Positions 9,372 through 17,282 of a stretch of DNA of 64,000 nucleotides are shown here, in pieces. Source of the DNA: Hydrogenobacter hydrogenophilus (GTDB lineage Bacteria; Aquificota; Aquificia; Aquificales; Aquificaceae); contig NZ_OBEN01000001.1 of NCBI RefSeq assembly GCF_900215655.1, positions 248,001-312,000 of the forward strand, written 5' to 3'. The first letter of the stretch is position 1. Every line of letters begins with the position of its first letter. The translations under genes and the position numbers were made by a program. Under the pieces are notes generated by a model. That model was not told the origin of the DNA. It saw nothing but the letters and a program-made list of their open reading frames with translations, and did not search any database.

Positions 9372-9859
9372 ACGCTCCTTATGTCCGCAGTTTCTTCAAA
9401 AGGATTAAATACCACAGCTCTGAGAACTATATAGCCTGTTCCACTCACCAACTGAGCATTTGTGGTAGCATAACCTCCTACATTACAGCTTATTATGTTA
9501 GGTGAACCTCTATCTATCTTACATTGAATACTTCCACTACTTCCTTTACAAGCCTCAGAGAAAGAAAAACAGTTTACCGTAGCTATGCGATAATTGTCTT
9601 TTGGGACTGGTACACTGTTGCTGGGGCTTTGGTAGACTTCTACCACATACATACCGCTGTAATCCGCTGTCCAGCTTACACTGAAGGAAGAAGTGGTTTG
9701 TAAGTTTGTGGGTTGTACAGAGACATTTTTAAATTTCACAGAATTTGAACTTCCTCCTCCACCACCACCAGAAGAGGGTAAGTCAAAGTCTGCACCGCCG
9801 CCTCCGCAGGAAGCTATCAGCATACTGCCCATAGCCAAGCTGAGAAATCCTTTTCTCAT
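9353..9859 (-). CDS. Putative lipoprotein with Gly-rich linker, function unknown
   Basis: 168 residues. A signal sequence ends in a lipobox-like IASC with the lipidated Cys at position 18, followed by GGGG and a second Gly/Ser run (about residues 19-41) that would act as a flexible tether. The rest is Ser/Thr/Val-rich and beta-like, with four Cys residues in a short region (NCFSFSEAC ... QC ... SC) that could form disulfides in the periplasm. Residues about 42-90 could be an Ig-like fold. No homologue recognised. GGAGG precedes the ATG. The gene overlaps lpxD tail to tail by 19 nt. Confidence 0.7.
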   Translation of the reverse strand: MRKGFLSLAMGSMLIASCGGGGADFDLPSSGGGGGGSSNSVKFKNVSVQPTNLQTTSSFSVSWTADYSGMYVVEVYQSPSNSVPVPKDNYRIATVNCFSFSEACKGSSGSIQCKIDRGSPNIISCNVGGYATTNAQLVSGTGYIVLRAVVFNPFEETADIRSVQVVFP

Positions 9860-9961
9860 GTTCTACCTCCACTAAGTTTTTCTTCTATTAAATAACCCTC
9901 CCCTTTTTAATTTTCTGACATACTGTGTTAAACTATTCCAAAACCGAGCGGAGGTGTTGTC

Positions 9962-10576
9962 ATGAAAAAGATACTTTTAGCCTTTGTGCTTGGGGGTGTC
10001 CTTTGCAAGCCCACCGTCGATAACTCGCCTTTGGGTGTAGGTGGTCCTGCAAAGGATACTTTTGAGTTTATTCCGGAAAAAGAGCTTAAGAAAGAAGAAG
10101 ATTTTGACACGCAAAGTGTGGATAACATCATAGCGGTAGAGTCCTCTGTGGAAAAAGCCATGAAGGAACTTTTAGATGTTAAAACAGTTGAGACGGTAAA
10201 ACCTGACATATGGCCTGTGGTAGGGCTCATCACCTCTGACTACGGATGGAGAAGGATGGGTAGGGTAAAGGAGTTTCACCCAGGCGTTGATATATCTGTG
10301 CCTTATGGCACCCCTGTAAGCGTAGCGTCTGACGGTAGGGTCATATACGCAGGTTGGCTAAGCGGATACGGAAAGACGGTGATTGTGTATCACGGATACG
10401 GTTTTATTACCCTGTACGGACACCTCTCGGATATATCCGTGAATTACGGGGATAGGGTAGTAAAGGGACAGATCATAGGCAGGGTGGGTATGACGGGAAG
10501 AACAACAGGACCACACCTTCACTATGAAGTCATAAAGTATGGGATAAGACAAAACCCTATAGCTTACTTACCATAA
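9962..10576 (+). CDS. M23-family (LytM/NlpD-like) peptidoglycan endopeptidase
   Basis: 204 residues. An N-terminal hydrophobic segment (MKKILLAFVLGGVLC) is probably a signal peptide; the Cys at 15 lacks a canonical lipobox. After a charged linker, the M23 domain spans about 85-200, with metal motifs FHPGVDIS (HxxxD) and GPHLHYEV (HxH), plus YGHLSD. All three motif sites needed for Zn and catalysis are present, so it may be an active endopeptidase rather than a degenerate NlpD/EnvC activator. GGAGGTG at 9951-9957 is the ribosome site. The stop abuts the ubiD-like ATG. Confidence 0.9.
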   Translation: MKKILLAFVLGGVLCKPTVDNSPLGVGGPAKDTFEFIPEKELKKEEDFDTQSVDNIIAVESSVEKAMKELLDVKTVETVKPDIWPVVGLITSDYGWRRMGRVKEFHPGVDISVPYGTPVSVASDGRVIYAGWLSGYGKTVIVYHGYGFITLYGHLSDISVNYGDRVVKGQIIGRVGMTGRTTGPHLHYEVIKYGIRQNPIAYLP

Positions 10577-12022
10577 ATGAAAGACCTGAGAGAATTTTTG
10601 AAGGTTTTGGAAAAAGAAGGTGAGCTTTTACGCATAAAAGAGCTTTTGTCTCCTATACTTGAGATAACAGAGCTTACCGATAGGGTTTCCAAACTGCCCA
10701 AAGGTGGAAAAGCTCTTCTTTTTGAAAAGGTTGAAGGGTATTCAATACCCGTGCTAACTAACATGCTGGGTTCAGAAAAACGAATAAAGTTAGCTTTAGG
10801 CTACGAAAACCTTGAAGATATAGGGTGGAAACTCTACAAACTTCTAAGACCAGAAATACCCAATACTTTTTTAGAAAAACTAAAGCGCATACCAGAACTC
10901 AAAAAGCTCAACGACTCACTGCCCAGAGTTGTAAAAAAAGGACCCGTAAAAGAAAATGTCATAAGGGACAACATAAATATTCTTGACTTTCCTGTGCTAA
11001 AGTGCTGGCCAGAAGACGGAGGTAGATACATAACCTTCGGACAGGTCATAACAAAGGATCCAGAAAGTGGCATAAGAAATGTGGGACTCTATAGAGTTCA
11101 GGTTCTCTCAGAGCGTGAGCTTGCCATCCATTGGCAGATACACAAAGACGGAAACCATCATTACTGGAAAGCCAAAAGACTTGGGAAAAAGATGGAAGTA
11201 GCTATAGCTATAGGTGGAGACCCAGTGCTCTCTTATGTAGCTTCCGCACCTCTTCCTCCAGAGGTGGATGAGTACCTCTTTGCAGGTCTCATCAGGGAAG
11301 AAGGGGTAGAGCTTGTAAAAGGTGAAACTGTAGATCTTGAATATCCCGCTCATGCAGAGATAGTAATAGAAGGTTATGTGGATCCACAAGAACCTCTTGT
11401 GGACGAAGGACCCTTTGGAGACCACACTGGCTTTTACACCCCGGTGGACAAGTATCCCAAAATGCACATAACCGCCATAGTGCATAGGGACAATCCCATA
11501 TACCTTAGCACCATAGTGGGAAGACCCCCTCAGGAGGACAAGTACTTGGGTTGGGCAACGGAGAGGATATTTTTACCTCTTATAAAGTTTAATCTTCCAG
11601 AGGTAATTGATTATCATTTGCCTGCGGAAGGATGCTTTCACAACTTCTGCTTTGTTTCCATAAAAAAGCGCTACCCGGGACATGCCTTTAAAGTGGCTTA
11701 TGCCCTTTTGGGTTTGGGTCTTATGTCTCTGGAAAAAGTGATAGTAGTTTTTGACGAGTGGGTAAATGTTCACGACATACAAGAAGTCCTTTGGGCTTGG
11801 GGCAACAACATGGACCCATCAAGAGATGTCCTCATACTCAAGGGTCCAATAGACGTGCTTGATCATTCTACCAACAGTGTAGGCTTTGGCGGTAAAATGG
11901 TCATAGATGCCACTACAAAGTGGAAAGAAGAAGGATACACAAGAGAATGGCCCAAGGTTATAGAGATGTCAAAGGAAGTAAAGGATAAGATAGATGCTCT
12001 GTGGCAGAGGTTAAAATTATGA
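10577..12022 (+). CDS. UbiD-family decarboxylase
   Basis: 481 residues, the usual family length. UbiD enzymes use prenylated FMN, made by UbiX, to decarboxylate aromatic acids such as the 4-hydroxybenzoate-derived intermediate of ubiquinone or analogous menaquinone precursors. Family hallmarks include EGPFGDHTGFYTP near residue 277, PEVIDYHLPAEGCFHNF near 345, and NSVGFGGKMVIDAT close to the C-terminus. It begins directly after the stop of the M23 gene and is followed one base later by the globin-PsiE gene. In an organism that uses menaquinone-type quinones a role in quinone synthesis is likely, but the substrate is not shown by sequence. Confidence 0.92.
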   Translation: MKDLREFLKVLEKEGELLRIKELLSPILEITELTDRVSKLPKGGKALLFEKVEGYSIPVLTNMLGSEKRIKLALGYENLEDIGWKLYKLLRPEIPNTFLEKLKRIPELKKLNDSLPRVVKKGPVKENVIRDNINILDFPVLKCWPEDGGRYITFGQVITKDPESGIRNVGLYRVQVLSERELAIHWQIHKDGNHHYWKAKRLGKKMEVAIAIGGDPVLSYVASAPLPPEVDEYLFAGLIREEGVELVKGETVDLEYPAHAEIVIEGYVDPQEPLVDEGPFGDHTGFYTPVDKYPKMHITAIVHRDNPIYLSTIVGRPPQEDKYLGWATERIFLPLIKFNLPEVIDYHLPAEGCFHNFCFVSIKKRYPGHAFKVAYALLGLGLMSLEKVIVVFDEWVNVHDIQEVLWAWGNNMDPSRDVLILKGPIDVLDHSTNSVGFGGKMVIDATTKWKEEGYTREWPKVIEMSKEVKDKIDALWQRLKL

Positions 12023-12023
12023 C

Positions 12024-12923
12024 ATGGAGACTATAGAAGAACTTAAGGTACATTATAACTGGACAAGAGAGGACGAAGAGAACTTAGCTAAAGTGTCTTG
12101 GATAGCGGAAAGGTACAAGGAAGAATTCATTGAAGAGTTCTACAGATACTTAGAGAACTTCTCCGATACAAGTAAGTACCTTCCTGACGAGGAAACAAGA
12201 AGCAGACACAAAGCAAAAGTTAAGGGCTGGTTCGTTGCTCTGTTCACATCAAAATACGATGCCCAGTATCTGAGAAGGCTCTACAGGATAGGTGAAACCC
12301 ATGTGAGGATAGGACTGCCACCTCACTATGTGCAAGCTTCTATGAACTTTGTAAGAAACTACATAGCGGATAAGATCACAAAAGAGATGGGATGTAGCCT
12401 TGAAGCAAACAGAATACTCTCCTCTATTAACAAGGCTTTGGATATAAACCTTGATGTGATGATAAACTCTTTCAGGGAGGAGGAGCTCCGTCTTTATCTT
12501 GCATCTGGTAAGTATCAGAGATTACTCATAGAAAACATAAGAAGGGTATCGTGGTTTTTTGATACTTTCATAATACTTACCTTAGCAGTAGTTGGGGTGT
12601 TCCTCATATTTTGGATAGTTTATGAAATATGGCTTGTCTCTGTAGGAAGTCTCCCTTTAGAAAGAGGTGGGCTTAGCATTCTGGGTTCTGTCCTTGTCCT
12701 TTACGCCATATCAGAGCTCCTTACAGAAGAAGTAAAGCACATAAGGGGTTCTGCCCTAAGTATAAAAGTCTTTGTAGGTGTTGCCCTTGCTGCAGTGATT
12801 AGAAAGGTTCTTATCATATCCCTTTCGCCAGAAAAAGTTCAGGAGCTTATAACCTTGTCCTTAGTCACTTTAGCCTTAGGAGTTGTCTTTTGGCTCATCT
12901 ATAAAGTGGAGTCCAAGACTTGA
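12024..12923 (+). CDS. Membrane-anchored sensor globin fused to a PsiE-like domain
   Basis: 299 residues with two parts. Residues about 10-160 resemble the sensor-globin/protoglobin domain: the stretch GETHVRIGLPPHYVQASM carries H93 at the position of the proximal heme ligand, matching the HVRIGL pattern of HemAT-type globins. Residues about 175-295 hold four hydrophobic segments and the motif ELLTEEVKHIRG followed by AAVIRKVLI, which resembles the PsiE family (cf. the separate PsiE protein at 37573-37986). I see no methyl-accepting, GGDEF or kinase output domain. It starts 1 nt after the ubiD-like stop, so it is probably co-expressed. It may sense O2, NO or CO through heme and signal through the membrane part; that role is inference. 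Confidence 0.75.
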   Translation: METIEELKVHYNWTREDEENLAKVSWIAERYKEEFIEEFYRYLENFSDTSKYLPDEETRSRHKAKVKGWFVALFTSKYDAQYLRRLYRIGETHVRIGLPPHYVQASMNFVRNYIADKITKEMGCSLEANRILSSINKALDINLDVMINSFREEELRLYLASGKYQRLLIENIRRVSWFFDTFIILTLAVVGVFLIFWIVYEIWLVSVGSLPLERGGLSILGSVLVLYAISELLTEEVKHIRGSALSIKVFVGVALAAVIRKVLIISLSPEKVQELITLSLVTLALGVVFWLIYKVESKT

Positions 12924-12931
12924 GAGTTTTT

Positions 12932-13972
12932 CTAAATTTCTTTCCAGTATTCATCAAAAGCTATCCAAGTTTTTGGTATGATGTTTTGTAAGTTTTCCCA
13001 AGTCTTCATGTGCTTTTTGCGTTTCTGACTGGCTCTTTTGAGAGTGGTTCCAAATACCTCCTGTGCCTCTTCCTCATAGTCTTGAATGCATCCAGAAGCT
13101 AAGGCTTTGCCCGCCATACTGCCAGAGAGTACTGCGTTGGCTATTCCTCCCCCAGTTATAGGATGGCAAAAACCACCAGCGTCCCCCACCAAAAGGGTGT
13201 TATCCCTTATTAGCTTAAGGAGTCCATCTGCAGGTATCCATCCTCCTGTCCTTGCCAGCAGAGTATCCTCTATAAAACCGTCTGATAGCACCTCTTTCAG
13301 AAATAGCCTGAGGCTCTCAACCACATTTATTGGATACGAAGGGTCTATACCTACACCTACATTAGCGGTTTCCCCCTTTGGAAATATCCAGCCATACCCA
13401 CCGGGTATGTAGTCCCTAAAGTATATAAGAAGGTCATTTAGCCTACTTTTTAAGGGAACTCTTACCTGTGCGGTGGTCAAAAACTCCTTTGTAGTCTCTC
13501 CTGTCAGTTTAGCTACCTTTGATTTTGGACCATCAGCACCCACCAAAACATCTGTGAGCACATAAAACCTTTCTCTTGTGTCTATTCTCTCAAGCCATAC
13601 TTTTTTTCCTTCCACACCCAAAAAAACTGTTCGCAGTAAATAACAAGCTCCGTGCTCTTTTGCAAGCTCAGCTATCTGGTAATCAAACACTTCTCTATTA
13701 AGGACAAAGCCCGGAGAACTCATAGAAACTACCTCTCCCCACGGAGTGAAGTGTATCATGTTCTTAACTTCCTGTGATATGGCAGGCTCTGGAAAAAACT
13801 GTGGGAATGTGTTGAAAAGTTGCAATGGTACAAATTCTGCGCACTGAACAGGCGTACCTATCTGTTTTTTGAAGTCCACCACAAGCACATTAGCACCACT
13901 TTTTGCAAGCTCGTAGGCACACGAAGACCCTGCAGGACCTCCACCTATGATAACTACATCATACTTTCTCAT
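12932..13972 (-). CDS. Geranylgeranyl reductase-family FAD oxidoreductase
   Basis: 346 residues. The N-terminal dinucleotide-binding motif is VVIIGGGPAGSSCA, with PVQCAEFVP, the Cys-containing motif typical of digeranylgeranylglycerophospholipid and geranylgeranyl reductases. GADGPKSKVAKLTG and LVGDAGGFCHPITGGG complete the FAD site. Members reduce isoprenoid double bonds in lipids or quinone side chains; here, saturation of a quinone or lipid tail is plausible but unproven. The start overlaps the HU-like gene by 14 nt. It is convergent to the globin gene with an 8-nt gap. Confidence 0.85.
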   Translation of the reverse strand: MRKYDVVIIGGGPAGSSCAYELAKSGANVLVVDFKKQIGTPVQCAEFVPLQLFNTFPQFFPEPAISQEVKNMIHFTPWGEVVSMSSPGFVLNREVFDYQIAELAKEHGACYLLRTVFLGVEGKKVWLERIDTRERFYVLTDVLVGADGPKSKVAKLTGETTKEFLTTAQVRVPLKSRLNDLLIYFRDYIPGGYGWIFPKGETANVGVGIDPSYPINVVESLRLFLKEVLSDGFIEDTLLARTGGWIPADGLLKLIRDNTLLVGDAGGFCHPITGGGIANAVLSGSMAGKALASGCIQDYEEEAQEVFGTTLKRASQKRKKHMKTWENLQNIIPKTWIAFDEYWKEI

Positions 13973-14255
13973 TTAGCTTGGCAAGAAGTTTTTTTGAAGG
14001 CTTAAAGCCTATAAGGTATCTTTCCTCTATGTAGGTCTCTATACCTGTTTTGGGATTTTTTGTGAAACGGCCACTGCGCCTTCTTAGTCTGAACACACCA
14101 AAACCTCGTATCTGTACCTGCCCATTTTCTGCAGTCTTTTGAGCTATCCAGAAAAACATCTCCTCTACTATCCTTCTGGCTTCTTTTACAGGTATGTTGT
14201 ACTCCTTAGCTAACTTATTTACTATCTCTGACTTTCTCACTCTTTTCCTCCACAT
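13959..14255 (-). CDS. HU/IHF-family nucleoid DNA-binding protein
   Basis: 98 residues. The dimer DNA-bending family is clear from VQIRGFGVFRLRRRSGR, the beta-arm sequence TKNPKTG, and the C-terminal GFKPSKKLLAKLN. The Pro at the arm tip (NPKTG) that intercalates into DNA is present. The N-terminus carries a few extra basic residues (MWRKRVRK). HU versus IHF cannot be resolved. It starts inside the 3' end of lptA (41 nt overlap), a surprisingly long same-strand overlap, and precedes the FAD reductase. Confidence 0.92.
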   Translation of the reverse strand: MWRKRVRKSEIVNKLAKEYNIPVKEARRIVEEMFFWIAQKTAENGQVQIRGFGVFRLRRRSGRFTKNPKTGIETYIEERYLIGFKPSKKLLAKLNEKV

Positions 14256-14667
14256 AGAAGGTTCTTACTCTTTTGCTTTTGCTTATGGCTATAGCTCTAT
14301 CCTCTTTTTTATAATAAATTATCTCATCTGCTTCAACAAAGTTTTTATCATCTTCAACCCTTGCATTCCCAAAAAGCTTAAGAACCTCCGTTTGAAAGTC
14401 ATACTCAGCCCTGTCTGCAAAAGCTCTGCGAGCTCCTTCTACGTACTTTACATTTCCTTCCGCTTCCGCTTTTTTGGGTTTTCGCTTGTCATCAAGGTAT
14501 ATTACCACCTTGTTAGCGGTAAGTACTCCCTTGCCCCTTGTCATCTTCACATTGCCCGTGTATATTATCTTGTCTTTTTCGTAAGTAAGGTTATCCGCCT
14601 CACCCAGTATTGGCTCAGATATAGCCAACTTAAAGAACAAAAGTCCAGCCAATAACAAAAAGATCAT
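14215..14667 (-). CDS. lptA: LptA-like periplasmic lipopolysaccharide-transport protein
   Basis: 150 residues. An N-terminal signal peptide (MIFLLLAGLLFFKLAIS) precedes an OstA/LptA beta-jellyroll domain, recognisable from alternating phrases such as ADNLTYEKDKIIYTGNV, LTANKVVIYLDD and AEAEGNVKYVEG. LptA bridges LptC at the inner membrane to LptD at the outer membrane. It directly follows lptC (4-nt overlap), the usual order. The 3' part is shared with the next gene's start, so its last 14 codons are under dual coding constraint. Confidence 0.88.
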   Translation of the reverse strand: MIFLLLAGLLFFKLAISEPILGEADNLTYEKDKIIYTGNVKMTRGKGVLTANKVVIYLDDKRKPKKAEAEGNVKYVEGARRAFADRAEYDFQTEVLKLFGNARVEDDKNFVEADEIIYYKKEDRAIAISKSKRVRTFYVEEKSEKVRDSK

Positions 14668-15161
14668 TCCAATTTCACCTTTGCTTTTTTAATTATAATC
14701 CTCAAAGGTCTTAGCTCTACTGTAAAACTTTCACCGTAAGTTTCTTTCCCCTCTTCCTTTAAAATCACCTTTGTGTTTCCCCACACCTTACCCTCTTTTA
14801 GGTCAATGTTTGCTCTATCTGTCTTTGCGTAAAAGTTCTCACCCACTATCTGTACATTTCCTTCCACATACCCTTTAAGGGTATCTCTGTTTATAAAGGC
14901 TCTATTCGCTGTTATCTTCTCCTTTTGCGTCTGCAAAAGAGCGGATATAAGCAAAATATTGCCGTTTTTTGTGTAGAGATTTTTTCCTTTCAGTGTCCAC
15001 TCAAGTCCAGCCTTCCCGTAAGCTTTTATCATAACATCTTGAGCATTGCCCTTCTCTTCTTGTTTAAGTGTAGGTAAGTGATCGTAAGCACTCCTCACAT
15101 AGGAGCTTAGCACCAAGGAAATACCCATAAAAAACACACTCAAAAGGAATATCTTAAGCAT
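14664..15161 (-). CDS. lptC: LptC-like lipopolysaccharide-export protein
   Basis: 165 residues from the ATG at 15161, which overlaps the pyrB stop by 8 nt; an upstream in-frame start at 15203 would add 14 residues inside pyrB and is less likely. A single N-terminal membrane anchor (MLKIFLLSVFFMGISLVLSS) is followed by an LptC/OstA-type beta domain with phrases such as ANRAFINRDTLKGYVEGNV and YAKTDRANIDLKEGKVWG. LptC links the LptBFG transporter to LptA. The pairing with lptA supports the call, although sequence similarity in this family is weak. Confidence 0.82.
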   Translation of the reverse strand: MLKIFLLSVFFMGISLVLSSYVRSAYDHLPTLKQEEKGNAQDVMIKAYGKAGLEWTLKGKNLYTKNGNILLISALLQTQKEKITANRAFINRDTLKGYVEGNVQIVGENFYAKTDRANIDLKEGKVWGNTKVILKEEGKETYGESFTVELRPLRIIIKKAKVKLE

Positions 15162-16038
15162 CTTTGAGAAGCTTATATAGGACAGCCATACGCGTATATA
15201 CACCGTTTTCCACCTGTCTCAGAATTAGGGACTTTTCCGCATAAACTACATCTTCGCTTATATCCACATTTACATTTACTGGTCCAGGATGCATAAAAAA
15301 GCCTCTTAGTTTTTGGTAGCGATCTTTGGTAAGCCCAAACTGTAAAAAATAGCTTTCTTTTGAAGGTATGAAATTTTCTCTAAACCTCTCTTCCTGTAGC
15401 CTCAGACATATGACCAAGTCTGCCCACTCTATAGCTTCTTCCCAACTGTCAAAAATGCAACATACACCAAAGGGAGAAAGGTCAGATGGGACGAGAGTTT
15501 TGGGTCCAAGCACACCTACACTTGCAGAATACATACTAAAAAGATAAGCACCCGATCTGAAAACTCTACTGTGGTATATGTCTCCTACATAAAGAACCTT
15601 TAATCCTTCCAAAGAACCATGCACCTCCATAGCGGTAAAGAGGTCTATAAGCCCCTGTGTGGGATGTTGATGCGTACCATCACCAGCATTTATTAGGGAT
15701 ATACCTTCGTTAAGATAAGCGCTGTATGGGAAAAGAACAAAAGGTACTCTAAAGACTAATGCTTTGAAGCCTAAAGAAGAAAGAGTTTTTATAGTATCGT
15801 AAAAGGTCTCTCCCTTTTCTAAGGATGTCTCCTTTGCGCCAGCGTAGTAGGTGTTTAGTCCCAGGTTTCTACAAGCCTTTTCAAAAGACAGTCTGGTTCT
15901 GGTTGAGCTTTCCAAAAACAGTAGGGCTACATCTCCTTTAAGTTTTTCTTGCCTTCCCCGCTTAAACTGGATAAAAAGATCAAAAAGGTCACTCACTTGG
16001 TCTTTAGTCAGCTCAAAAACGCTTATGAGATGTTTCAT
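15154..16038 (-). CDS. pyrB: Aspartate carbamoyltransferase catalytic chain
   Basis: 294 residues, slightly shorter than the usual 300-310. It condenses carbamoyl phosphate and aspartate in pyrimidine synthesis. The carbamoyl-phosphate loop is SSTRTR (about 49-54), HQHPTQ supplies the active-site His/Gln, and MHPGPVNV is near the C-terminus. The ornithine-specific motif is absent. A regulatory chain (pyrI) is not adjacent; in Aquifex the enzyme works with dihydroorotase. The ATG has no clear Shine-Dalgarno, and a TATATA lies 7 nt upstream. Divergent from ispF with a 28-nt gap. Confidence 0.95.
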   Translation of the reverse strand: MKHLISVFELTKDQVSDLFDLFIQFKRGRQEKLKGDVALLFLESSTRTRLSFEKACRNLGLNTYYAGAKETSLEKGETFYDTIKTLSSLGFKALVFRVPFVLFPYSAYLNEGISLINAGDGTHQHPTQGLIDLFTAMEVHGSLEGLKVLYVGDIYHSRVFRSGAYLFSMYSASVGVLGPKTLVPSDLSPFGVCCIFDSWEEAIEWADLVICLRLQEERFRENFIPSKESYFLQFGLTKDRYQKLRGFFMHPGPVNVNVDISEDVVYAEKSLILRQVENGVYTRMAVLYKLLKDA

Positions 16039-16052
16039 GAGCAGTTATATAG

Positions 16053-16058
16053 TATAAA
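16053..16058 (+). promoter_or_regulatory. Candidate -10 box of ispF, leaderless arrangement
   Basis: TATAAA lies 8 nt before the ispF ATG in the 28-nt gap shared with pyrB. There is no Shine-Dalgarno and no clear -35. Confidence 0.4.
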
Positions 16059-16066
16059 TTATCTTT

Positions 16067-16540
16067 ATGGCTTTTAGAATTGGTTTAGGTTTTGATTCTC
16101 ACGAGTTTCAGGAAGGCAAGCCTCTTTACTTGGGTGGTATTCACATAGAACACCATGCAGGCTTTAAAGGTCATTCGGACGGTGATCTCCTTTTACATGC
16201 CATAACGGACGCACTACTTAGTGCCATAGGTGAACCTGATATGGGTGAGCTTTTCCCTGACCAAGAGGCAAGGTGGAAAGATGCACCTTCTGAGATTTTC
16301 CTAAGGGAAGCTCTAAGGCGTATGAAAGAAAAGGGATACCGCATAATAAACCTTGACTGTGTGCTTGTGATGGATAGCCCTAAGATATCTCCTATAAAGG
16401 ATGTCATAATAGAAAATCTATCTAATATCATGCAGATAAGTAAGTCCGCTATATCTATAAAAGGTAAAAGAAGGGAAGGCTTCTGCTTAGAAAGGGGTGC
16501 AGTGTGCTACTGTGTTGTCCTGCTTAGTCATGAAGGTTAA
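16067..16540 (+). CDS. ispF: 2-C-methyl-D-erythritol 2,4-cyclodiphosphate synthase
   Basis: 157 residues. IspF closes the cyclodiphosphate ring in the non-mevalonate isoprenoid pathway. Zn ligands are visible in GFDSHEF (D9 and H11) and in KGHSDGD, and LLHAITDALLSAIG is typical. The C-terminal segment reads IKGKRREGFCLERGA where the family usually has a Thr-rich ATTTE-x-LG loop that contacts the cytidine phosphates; only the Glu is retained. This may be a clade variant. Overlaps the patatin gene by 11 nt. Confidence 0.93.
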   Translation: MAFRIGLGFDSHEFQEGKPLYLGGIHIEHHAGFKGHSDGDLLLHAITDALLSAIGEPDMGELFPDQEARWKDAPSEIFLREALRRMKEKGYRIINLDCVLVMDSPKISPIKDVIIENLSNIMQISKSAISIKGKRREGFCLERGAVCYCVVLLSHEG

Positions 16541-17282
16541 CCTTGTCCTTTCGGGAGGTGCGGCAAGAGGGATAGCTCATATTGGGATACTTAGGGCTTT
16601 AGAAGATATGGGGTTTGAAGTGCAAGCCATAAGCGGAGTAAGTGCTGGTGCGCTTGTGGGTGCCTTTTTTTGTGCAGGCTATTCGCCTGAGGATATGCTA
16701 AGGCTTGTAAAAAACACTGATTGGATAAAACTTATACGTCCAAAGGTGCCAAGATACGGCTTTTTTAGTCTCAGTAAAGCGGAAAAGTTTTTGAGAAAAT
16801 ACTTACAAGTGGAACGCATAGAGGAGCTCAAAAAAGAACTTTACATAGGAGTGCTGGATATAAAGAGTGGCAAAAGCTTTCACTTCAATAGCGGAGAGCT
16901 TTACCCAATACTTTTAGGTAGCTGTGCGCTGCCGGGTATTTTTGAGCCAGTCAAATACCAAGATTACGTGTTTGTAGATGGGGGTGTTACCAACAACTTA
17001 CCGGTAGAGCCCCTTTTAAAAAGGGAAGGACTGTTGATAGGAGCTGATGTAAATCCCACCAACTCAGTAGAAAAGATCAAAAACATAATCCACATAATAG
17101 CTCGTAGCTTTCTCCTTGCAGTGAGGTCTAATGTAGAAAAAAGAAGAGAACTGTGCCAAGTACTTATAGAACCAGAACTGCAAAACTATTCGGTTATAGA
17201 CCTATGGAAAGCTCAAGAAATATACACTTTAGGATACAATAAAACATTAGAGGTTATGAAGGCATATCTCAAGAAGGCTTAA
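16530..17282 (+). CDS. Patatin-like phospholipase (RssA-type)
   Basis: 250 residues from the ATG at 16530 (inside ispF), preferred over 16497 because MKVNLVLSGGAARGIAHIGIL is the standard patatin start. The oxyanion motif is GGAARG, the nucleophile elbow is GVSAGAL (GxSxG), and the catalytic Asp lies in FVDGGVTNNLP (DGG). The Ser-Asp dyad is complete, so an active lipid acyl hydrolase is expected, cytosolic and membrane-associated since no signal peptide is seen. The substrate is unknown. The 3' end overlaps the convergent aldo/keto reductase by 14 nt. Confidence 0.9.
   Translation: MKVNLVLSGGAARGIAHIGILRALEDMGFEVQAISGVSAGALVGAFFCAGYSPEDMLRLVKNTDWIKLIRPKVPRYGFFSLSKAEKFLRKYLQVERIEELKKELYIGVLDIKSGKSFHFNSGELYPILLGSCALPGIFEPVKYQDYVFVDGGVTNNLPVEPLLKREGLLIGADVNPTNSVEKIKNIIHIIARSFLLAVRSNVEKRRELCQVLIEPELQNYSVIDLWKAQEIYTLGYNKTLEVMKAYLKKA

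Noticed and set aside
9741-9800. Gly-rich tract read as evidence for a frameshifted or broken gene
   Set aside because: The frame stays open from a good signal peptide to the end, so the run is a plausible linker.
14194-14655. Plus-strand frame of 153 codons opposite lptA and HU
   Set aside because: It is antisense to two recognised genes and codes for a Phe/Tyr/Ser-rich product typical of shadows.
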